Source of the DNA: Actinomycetales bacterium
GTDB lineage: Bacteria; Actinomycetota; Actinomycetes; Actinomycetales; Beutenbergiaceae
Reading direction: 5' to 3'
Length of the DNA stretch: 5,950 bases
Assembly: GCA_016649925.1 (NCBI GenBank)
Contig: JAENWO010000169.1
Span: 1-5,950, forward strand
Under the pieces are notes generated by a model. The model did not search any database. It was not told the DNA's origin and was given only the letters and a program-made list of their open reading frames with translations. The stretch's first letter is position 1. Each line of letters opens with the position of its first letter. The translations under genes and the position numbers were made by a program. Shown piece by piece: positions 1 to 4,520 of this stretch.

Positions 1-1696
1 ACGCGGCGTAGGTGGACCACTCGACGGTGATCGGCTCGGGCCGCGAGACGTCCCCCCACAGGATCGACGGGCGCGTGCACCGGGAGCCGTAGGACTGCAC
101 CCAGCCGTTCTGGGTGACGGCGAACCCGTCGAGGTGCTCGGTGATGTACTGCACCATGTCGTTGCGCTCCGGCTCACCGTGCACGAGCACGTCCAGGCCG
201 AGCTCCTCCTGCAGCGCGATCACGCGGGCGATCTCGGCCCGCATCGCCTCGGTGTACGCGGCCTCACCCAGCTCGCCCGTACGCAGCCTGGCCCGCGCCA
301 CGCGCAGCTCCGACGTCTGCGGGAACGAGCCGATCGTCGTGGTCGGGAGCGCCGGGAGGCGCAGCACCTCCTCCTGCGCCGCGACCCGCGCCTCGTAGTC
401 GCCGCGGTGGAAGTCCACCTCGCTCAGGTTCGCCACGCGCTCGCGCACGCTCGCAGCCTTGACGCCCGACGCCGTCGCCCGGCTCTGCTGGACCGCGCGG
501 GAGCTCCCGAACGCCTCGGTCGCCGCCTCCCGGCCGGCCGCCAGGGCCAGCACCTCACCGACCTTCTCGTCGGCGAAGGCCAGCCAGCTGCGCAGCTGCT
601 CGGGCAGGTTCGGCTCGTCGGCGGTGGTGTGCGGCACGTGGAACAAAGACGTGGAGGTCGAGACCGTCACCGTGACGTCGGGGCCGAGCTGGGTGCGCAG
701 CACCTCGAGGTTCTCGGTGGCGACGTCCAGGTCCGTGCGCCAGACGTTGTGCCCGTCCACGAGTCCGGCGACGACGGTCTTGCCGGCGAGCTGCGGCAAG
801 GCGACGGAGTCCGTCTTCGGGCGGCGGCCGCGGACCAGGTCCAGGCCGATGGCCTCGACGTCGCTCGCGGCGAGCTCCTCGAGGGCGCACCCGAGCCGGT
901 TGTACGGGGCAGCGACGAACAGCGCCGGCCGCTGGGGGCGGGCGAGCTCGGTGGCGAGCACCTGGTAGGCACGGGCGAGCGCGGCCCTGACCTCCTCGCG
1001 GGGGACGTCCCAGGTGTCGGAGACGAGCGCAGGCTCGTCGAGCTGGACCCACGTCGCACCCGCAGCGGCGAAGGCGCGGAGCCACTGCGCGTAGACCGGC
1101 AGCAGGTCCTCCAGCCTGGACAGCGGGGAGAAGCCCTCGGGTGCGGCCTCGCTCGGCTTCGACAGCAGGAGGAAGGTCACCGGCCCGACGATCACCGGGC
1201 GGGTGAGCACCCCGTCGGCGAGTGCCTCGGCGAACTGGTCCACGCTCGCGACGTCGGCGTAGTGGAACCGGGTCTCCGGGCCGATCTCGGGGACGAGGTA
1301 GTGGTAGTTGGAGTCGAACCACTTCGTCATCTCGAGGGGGGCGCGGTCACCCTCGCCGCGGGCCACGGTGAAGAAGCCGGCAAGGTCGAGGCGACCTTCG
1401 CCGTCGAGCAGGTCCGCGAATCGCTCGGGGATCGCGCCGACGTGCGTGGCGGCCCCGAGCACCTGGTCGTAGAAGTTGAAGTCGGAGGGGATGGAGGCGT
1501 CGTCCGTGCGCAGCCCCAGCTCGGTGAGGCGCAGCCGCGTCCGACGGCGCAGCTGCGCCCCCGTCTCCTTGAGCTCCTCGACACCGGTGCGCCCGGCCCA
1601 GAACGACTCGACGGCCCGCTTGAGCTCCCGACGGGGCCCGATACGCGGGTAGCCGAGGATCGTCGCGGCGGGGAAAGCGGGGGTGTGCTCAGACAT
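1..1696 (-). CDS. metE: Cobalamin-independent methionine synthase MetE (3' end beyond the window)
   Basis: Transfers the methyl group of 5-methyltetrahydropteroyl-triglutamate to homocysteine in the cytoplasm, the last step of methionine synthesis, without B12. 565 codons are visible of a family norm near 755-760. The N-terminal barrel shows YPRIG (res. 16-20), RREL, MTKWF..NYHY (123-133) and the VQLDEPAL segment. The C-terminal catalytic barrel begins with TTTIGSFPQT (about 452-461), then VHGEPERNDMV (505-515) and NGWVQSYGSRC (530-540). The frame stays open to the left edge at VEWSTYAA. The zinc ligands of the family (His, Cys, Glu, Cys) lie further on and cannot be checked. The ATG at 1696-1694 is chosen because MSEHTPAFPAATILGYPRIG fits the family N-terminus and AAGG sits 6 nt upstream inside metF. 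It overlaps the metF end by 8 bp, implying translational coupling. No cobalamin riboswitch, common ahead of actinobacterial metE, separates the two genes. Identity is near certain. Confidence 0.97.
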   Translation of the reverse strand, partial: MSEHTPAFPAATILGYPRIGPRRELKRAVESFWAGRTGVEELKETGAQLRRRTRLRLTELGLRTDDASIPSDFNFYDQVLGAATHVGAIPERFADLLDGEGRLDLAGFFTVARGEGDRAPLEMTKWFDSNYHYLVPEIGPETRFHYADVASVDQFAEALADGVLTRPVIVGPVTFLLLSKPSEAAPEGFSPLSRLEDLLPVYAQWLRAFAAAGATWVQLDEPALVSDTWDVPREEVRAALARAYQVLATELARPQRPALFVAAPYNRLGCALEELAASDVEAIGLDLVRGRRPKTDSVALPQLAGKTVVAGLVDGHNVWRTDLDVATENLEVLRTQLGPDVTVTVSTSTSLFHVPHTTADEPNLPEQLRSWLAFADEKVGEVLALAAGREAATEAFGSSRAVQQSRATASGVKAASVRERVANLSEVDFHRGDYEARVAAQEEVLRLPALPTTTIGSFPQTSELRVARARLRTGELGEAAYTEAMRAEIARVIALQEELGLDVLVHGEPERNDMVQYITEHLDGFAVTQNGWVQSYGSRCTRPSILWGDVSRPEPITVEWSTYAA

Positions 1697-2675
1697 GGTC
1701 AACCTTGCCGATCGTGGGGGAGTCGAGTGAGGCGCGGGCTCGGGCACCCGCCCCGCGCAGGCCGGCCCCATCGAGGAGATCGAGGGCAGCGCGAGAGGAG
1801 TTGAAGGTGTAGACGTGCAGACCGGGCGCGCCGGCGTCGAGAACCTCGCGCAGCAGGTCGACGCTCGCCCGGAGCCCGCGGCGGTAACGCTCCGCCTCCG
1901 TGTCGGCGGACTCGAGGTGGGCGAGCAGATCCGTGGGCACCGGGACGCCGGTCAGCCCGGAGAGCCGCTGCAGCCGGCTCGGGTCGGTGAGCGGGATCAC
2001 TCCGGGCAGGATCGGGATGTGCACCCCGGCGTCGCGGGCCCGTTCGACGAGCTCGGTGTAGTTGCCCACGTCGAAGAACAGCTGCGTGATGGCGAAGTCG
2101 GCGCCGGCCTCCTGCTTGGCGAGCAGCGCGGCGACGTCGTTCACGCCGACGACGGGCTGACCCGTGACGTCGTGCCGGCCCCCGGGGTAGGCCGCCACCG
2201 AGATGCTCAACGGGGAGCGGCGGTCGCTGCGGTGGTCGGTGCCGAACCGCTGGGCCTCGATGCGCCGCAGCAGTTCCACGAGCTCGCTCGCCCGGCTCAG
2301 GCCGTTCGGGTGCGGCCGCCAGTCCGGCTGTCCCTCGGGCGGGTCGCCACGCAGCGCCAGGAAGTCCCGGACGCCACCGTCGAGGAGGTCGCCGACCACC
2401 TCGCCAAGGTCCTCCTCCGACGCCCCCACGCACGTGAGGTGGGCGATCGGCGTGACCTCCGTCTCGGCGAGGATCCGCCGGATCAGCTCGCGCGAGGTCG
2501 CCCGGGTGGAACCCGAGGCGCCATACGTGATCGAGAAGAAGTCCGGGCTGGCGGCGGCCAGCTCACCGACGGTGCGCTGCAGGGACGCCTCGCCCTTTGG
2601 GGTGCGCGGGGGGTACAGCTCGAACGAGATCATCGGGCGGTCCAGGGGCACACTGAAAAGGCTAGCGGTGCTCAT
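1689..2675 (-). CDS. metF: 5,10-methylenetetrahydrofolate reductase MetF
   Basis: FAD-dependent reductase that turns 5,10-methylene-THF into 5-methyl-THF, the methyl donor used by the MetE encoded immediately downstream. The product is 328 aa, slightly longer than the usual 290-310. Visible family motifs are SFELYPPRTP (17-26, with the Glu corresponding to E. coli Glu28), FSITYGASG (47-55), FLALRGDPP (105-113), ADFAITQLFFD (192-202, Gln198 in the folate-binding position), ILPGVIPL (222-229) and LHVYTFN (286-292). The C-terminal 25 or so residues are a low-complexity Gly/Ala/Arg tail. The ATG at 2675 is preferred. A 56-codon in-frame extension to 2843 would read through the riboswitch, and its translation resembles no MetF. 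An internal ATG at 2633 (MISFELYPP) is a possible alternative. Neither start has a clear Shine-Dalgarno sequence, which is odd. The SAM riboswitch ends 42 nt upstream, so expression should respond to SAM. Confidence 0.96.
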   Translation of the reverse strand: MSTASLFSVPLDRPMISFELYPPRTPKGEASLQRTVGELAAASPDFFSITYGASGSTRATSRELIRRILAETEVTPIAHLTCVGASEEDLGEVVGDLLDGGVRDFLALRGDPPEGQPDWRPHPNGLSRASELVELLRRIEAQRFGTDHRSDRRSPLSISVAAYPGGRHDVTGQPVVGVNDVAALLAKQEAGADFAITQLFFDVGNYTELVERARDAGVHIPILPGVIPLTDPSRLQRLSGLTGVPVPTDLLAHLESADTEAERYRRGLRASVDLLREVLDAGAPGLHVYTFNSSRAALDLLDGAGLRGAGARARASLDSPTIGKVDHV

Positions 2676-2698
2676 GGTGCCCACGACCGGGCGGAAAA

Positions 2699-2708
2699 GC
2701 AGGCCTGC
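2699..2708 (-). other. Self-complementary decamer followed by TTTT in the metF leader
   Basis: GCAGGCCTGC lies 9 nt after riboswitch P1 on the minus strand and is followed by TTTT (2698-2695). As a hairpin it allows only a 3-bp GCA/TGC stem with a GGCC loop, too weak for an ordinary terminator. Its AGGC (2706-2703) is complementary to GCCT (2756-2753) in the P3 loop. That is the kind of contact SAM-IV makes between its downstream P5 hairpin and P3. The role as a P5-like element or expression platform is inference from position and complementarity. Confidence 0.3.
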
Positions 2709-2717
2709 ATGTCGACT

Positions 2718-2814
2718 CCATCGAACCTGGCGTGAGCACCCTTCCCCGCGGGAGGCTTCCGTTGGGGGGTTGCTGCGGCGTCGTCGAGCCAGGACCCTCA
2801 GCCGCTCTAGATGG
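2718..2814 (-). promoter_or_regulatory. SAM riboswitch aptamer (SAM-I/SAM-IV superfamily) in the metF-metE leader
   Basis: Read on the minus strand, the leader carries the S-box signature in order: CATCTAGAG, GCGGC-TGAGGG, CCTGGCTCGACGA, GCCGC, GCAACC and GGTGCT. P1 pairs CCATC (2814-2810) with GATGG (2722-2718). P2 pairs GCGGC (2805-2801) with GCCGC (2779-2775), and TGA opposite ACGA looks like the SAM-I kink-turn. P3 pairs ACCC (2770-2767) with GGGT (2741-2738), plus an inner CCC/GGG stack. The P2 loop CCTGG (2793-2789) is fully complementary to CCAGG (2730-2726), the expected pseudoknot. Only TTC separates CCAGG from P1, so the SAM-I P4 hairpin seems absent, as in SAM-IV and SAM-I/IV variants. 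The position ahead of metF-metE fits feedback by SAM. Recognition is by motif reading; a covariance-model score was not available. Confidence 0.88.
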
Positions 2815-2823
2815 TCATCGACC

Positions 2824-2829
2824 AGTATA
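2824..2829 (-). promoter_or_regulatory. Putative -10 element of the metF-metE promoter
   Basis: TATACT on the minus strand, five of six matches to TATAAT, in otherwise very GC-rich DNA. A transcript beginning about 7 nt downstream (near 2817) would start almost exactly at the 5' strand of riboswitch helix P1, as expected for a leader of this kind. No convincing -35 is seen; the hexamers at 17-18 bp spacing are CCGAAC and TCCGAA. Confidence 0.5.
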
Positions 2830-2866
2830 GGCGGACTCGGCACGGCGTTCGGATGGCGACCGAGAT

Positions 2867-2885
2867 CATCTCATCCGATGAGATG
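2867..2885. repeat. Perfect 8-bp inverted repeat, operator-like, in the divergent intergenic region
   Basis: CATCTCAT, the 3-nt spacer CCG, then ATGAGATG. It is A/T-rich relative to its surroundings and lies between the metF promoter region and the plus-strand gene at 2983. The size and symmetry suit a dimeric repressor site. No regulator gene is visible in the window and the sequence is not one I recognise. A short transcript hairpin is the alternative. Confidence 0.5.
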
Positions 2886-2919
2886 GACACTCCTGTGCAC
2901 GTGGTGCCCGGGATGTGGT

Positions 2920-2942
2920 CCGGGGCGATGTCAGTGCCCCGG
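2920..2942. repeat. Perfect 7-bp GC inverted repeat upstream of the 64-aa gene
   Basis: CCGGGGC and GCCCCGG are separated by 9 nt (GATGTCAGT). The right arm ends two bases before CATAGT (2945-2950), a weak -10 candidate for the gene starting at 2983. The repeat would then cover the -35/spacer region and could be an operator. If transcription starts further upstream it would form a leader hairpin. There is no following T-run, so it is not a classical terminator. Confidence 0.4.
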
Positions 2943-2982
2943 TGCATAGTGGGGGCAACGGCCGACACGAAGGGAACCGATC

Positions 2983-3177
2983 ATGAATGCACTGGCTGTG
3001 GGGATCACCGCGGAGCTGTCCCTCGAGACTGCCCGCGCCGAGCGTGACGCCGTGCTGCGTGCCATCGCACACGACGAGGACGGGCTGCGCATGCGCGCCG
3101 AGAAAGAAGGTCTTTGCGGTGCGGAGATGGCGATCCTAGAAGACCTGGACCGCCTGGACCACCTGCTCGGCGCCTGA
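2983..3177 (+). CDS. Small acidic helical protein of unknown function (64 aa)
   Basis: The start is well supported: GAAGGGA (2969-2975) lies 7 nt before the ATG, the best ribosome binding site in the middle of the window. The protein has no recognisable domain, no signal peptide and no membrane segment. It is rich in Ala, Leu, Glu, Asp and Arg. Two predicted amphipathic helices (about residues 12-29 and 34-62) are suggested by spacing such as LETARAERDAVLRAIAHDE and the closing EDLDRLDHLLGA. A single Cys (residue 45) is present. It stands alone between divergent regulatory DNA and the relic-filled stretch downstream. A regulatory or protein-binding role is possible, but no function can be assigned. 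That it is a real gene rests on the RBS, the start and the actinobacterial codon bias. Confidence 0.72.
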   Translation: MNALAVGITAELSLETARAERDAVLRAIAHDEDGLRMRAEKEGLCGAEMAILEDLDRLDHLLGA

Positions 3178-3236
3178 CTGGACTCTCCCTTTCGTCTCAT
3201 CCGCGCCGGCGCGGTCAGGCCGGCGCGGTCAGGCCG
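3172..3236. repeat. GC palindrome with two tandem 14-bp units after the 64-aa gene
   Basis: GCCGGCGCGGTCAG occurs twice head to tail (3205-3218, 3219-3232), followed by a partial GCCG. The first copy overlaps a perfect 14-bp palindrome, CCGCGCCGGCGCGG (3201-3214). GCCTGAC at the stop codon of the upstream gene (3172-3178) is complementary to GTCAGGC in both copies (3214-3220, 3228-3234), so alternative long hairpins can form. It may act as a terminator for the small gene, although no T-run follows. It may equally be a recombination scar. Confidence 0.55.
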
Positions 3237-3245
3237 ACTGAAGCC

Positions 3246-3314
3246 GAGTCCACCACCCACGGCGTCACTTTCCCGCTGATGGCGAAGATCGAGGTCAACG
3301 GCCCGAACCGCCAC
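3246..3314 (+). pseudogene. Glutathione peroxidase relic (about 22 codons)
   Basis: In one plus-strand frame the DNA reads STTHGVTFPLMAKIEVNG followed by PNRH. This closely follows the stretch STTYGVTFPLxxKIxVNGxxxHPLY of glutathione/thiol peroxidases of the BtuE/Gpx family, after the catalytic Gln and before the conserved Trp-Asn. The match begins at Ser (3249) and stops after His (3312-3314). The usual PLY continuation is replaced by RGATPA and a stop at 3333-3335. The catalytic Cys, Gln and Trp regions are all missing, so it cannot be a working enzyme. It is best read as the remnant of a deleted gene. The assignment rests on remembered family sequence, not a search. Confidence 0.7.
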
Positions 3315-3345
3315 CGGGGCGCGACGCCGGCGTGACCCGAGACCG

Positions 3346-3575
3346 GTGCGTGCCGCGATCATCGGCACGGGGACCGTGGGATGACCTACGGCACCTGGGT
3401 GCGCGATCACCCGGAGGCCGCGGAGGTCGTCGCCATCGCGGAACCACGCGAGGACTTCCGACGGCATGCCGCGGGCCTTCTCGACGTCGGCCCGGACGCC
3501 GTGTTCACCGGGTGGCAGGAACTGGCTGAGCAGCCACGGTTGGCGGACGTAGCGATCGTCGCCACGCTCGACGAC
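3346..3575 (+). pseudogene. Gfo/Idh/MocA-type oxidoreductase, frameshifted and truncated N-terminus
   Basis: Starting at GTG 3346, the frame reads VRAAIIGTG, the first strand and GxG turn of a Rossmann NAD(P)-binding fold, then hits TGA at 3382-3384. One frame over, from 3381, the protein resumes as MTYGTWVRDHPEAAEV, VVAIAEPRED (second strand with the acidic residue), VFTGWQEL, then LADVAIVATLDD. This is the normal order for these sugar dehydrogenase-like enzymes. One extra G in the run at 3369-3372 would restore IIGTGDRGMTYG. Homology ends near 3575, with no EKP motif and no C-terminal domain; about 75 of some 350 or more residues remain. Loss of the 3' part makes it a pseudogene even if the frameshift were a sequencing error. 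Confidence 0.75.
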
Positions 3576-3655
3576 ATACCGCTTGAAGGGCGTCAATCGA
3601 TGCCGGGTACCGCCCGCACCGACACCCGCGTGGCGCCCGGGCGGCGCGCCGTCAG
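3576..3655. other. Short non-coding joint between the oxidoreductase relic and the permease gene
   Basis: No gene is recognisable here. It includes a GC-rich hairpin, GGCGC (3632-3636) with GCGCC (3646-3650), just beyond the stop of the minus-strand permease gene at 3656. This could end transcription of the sulfur operon, but there is no T-run on the minus strand. No insertion-sequence end or target-site duplication is evident at the break near 3575. Confidence 0.35.
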
Positions 3656-4477
3656 TCAGAGCAGCTGGGGGAAGCTGCGCGCAGCCGTGTAGAGCGCCAC
3701 CGTGACGAGCAGCACGGTGAAGGCCAGGTTGAGGCGAGCCGGGCTGACGCGCGAGACGACTCGGCTACCGAGGAGGCTGCCCGCCACCGCGGCGAGCGTG
3801 AACGCGCCGATCACCCACCAGTCCAGCGTCACGCTCTGACCCGCACGAAACAGCAGAGCAGTGAAGCTGTTGATCACGATGACGAGCAGCGACGTTCCCA
3901 CGGCCAGCGGCATGGACAGACCGAGCGCGAGCACCAGCGCGGGGACGACCGCGAACCCACCGCCGACGCCGAAGAACCCGGTGAGCAGGCCAACTGCCGA
4001 GGCCGTCAGGACCACCTTCACCGCGCGCGGGCAGTCACAGGCGAACCTGGGGCGCAGCCTGAGGACGGGCGCCGGGCTCTCCGCGACGGCCGGGGTGCCG
4101 GCCGTCGCGGCTCGAGCTTGCCTGCGACGGCGCCTGGTCATCAGGCCGGCCACCACCAGGATGAGCACGGAGAAGCTGGCCAGCAGGATGTTCTCCGGCA
4201 CGGTCGTCGACAGCAGCGAGCCGAGGTAGGAGCCCGCGACACCCAGGACGCCGAACACGAGCCCCTTGGCCAGGCTCACCCGTCCGGCGCGTTGGTGCGG
4301 GACCATGCCGATCAGGGATGTCACGCCGACGATCAGGAGCGATCCCGTCGTCGCGGCGCGCGGGTCCTGGCCGAACAGGTAGACCAGGGCGGGAACGGCC
4401 AGGATCGAACCGCCCCCGCCCAGCGCGCCGAGGCTGAGTCCGATGAGCAGACCGACGGGTATCACGATGGCGAGCAC
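3656..4477 (-). CDS. TauE/SafE-family sulfite/sulfur-anion exporter
   Basis: Integral membrane permease, 273 aa, with the two-fold repeat of the family. The first half has GALGGGGSILAVPALVYL (17-34) and the second has GFFGVGGGFAVVPALVLA (167-184). About eight hydrophobic segments are seen, near 2-18, 23-36, 45-58, 71-90, 97-112, 153-183, 189-210 and 219-238, with a last one at 249-265. Members export sulfite, sulfoacetate or related anions, or import some; the exact substrate cannot be read from sequence. A cytoplasmic loop (113-153) begins with the basic run TRRRRRQ and carries a Cys-Asp-Cys motif (C147, C149), the only cysteines. Translation starts at GTG (4477-4475) with GAAGGA 6 nt upstream. 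It lies 43 bp after the persulfide-dioxygenase/rhodanese gene on the same strand, so export of sulfite or thiosulfate made by that enzyme is the likely job. Confidence 0.9.
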   Translation of the reverse strand: MLAIVIPVGLLIGLSLGALGGGGSILAVPALVYLFGQDPRAATTGSLLIVGVTSLIGMVPHQRAGRVSLAKGLVFGVLGVAGSYLGSLLSTTVPENILLASFSVLILVVAGLMTRRRRRQARAATAGTPAVAESPAPVLRLRPRFACDCPRAVKVVLTASAVGLLTGFFGVGGGFAVVPALVLALGLSMPLAVGTSLLVIVINSFTALLFRAGQSVTLDWWVIGAFTLAAVAGSLLGSRVVSRVSPARLNLAFTVLLVTVALYTAARSFPQLL

Positions 4478-4520
4478 GTGTGGTCCTTCTCGTCGTCGGC
4501 CAGCGCCTGCTACGCCCGCA

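Noticed and set aside
134..1804. Long plus-strand open frame of 556 codons opposite metE
   Set aside because: It is an antisense shadow of metE created by GC-rich codon bias; the translation is Arg/Gly/Glu-rich with no family motif.
2695..2708. GCAGGCCTGC-TTTT as a rho-independent terminator for riboswitch attenuation
   Set aside because: A real hairpin could have only about 3 bp once a loop is allowed, too weak to call a terminator; recorded instead as a possible P5-like element.
1815..2735. Plus-strand 306-codon open frame opposite metF
   Set aside because: It overlaps metF and its riboswitch entirely in antisense, has low-complexity composition and no plausible start signal.
2676..2843. 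In-frame 56-codon N-terminal extension of MetF
   Set aside because: It would translate the riboswitch itself, and the residues do not resemble any MetF N-terminus.
2931..3596. Minus-strand 221-codon open frame across the small gene and relics
   Set aside because: It lies opposite the RBS-supported small gene and the recognisable Gpx and oxidoreductase relics; the translation is low complexity.
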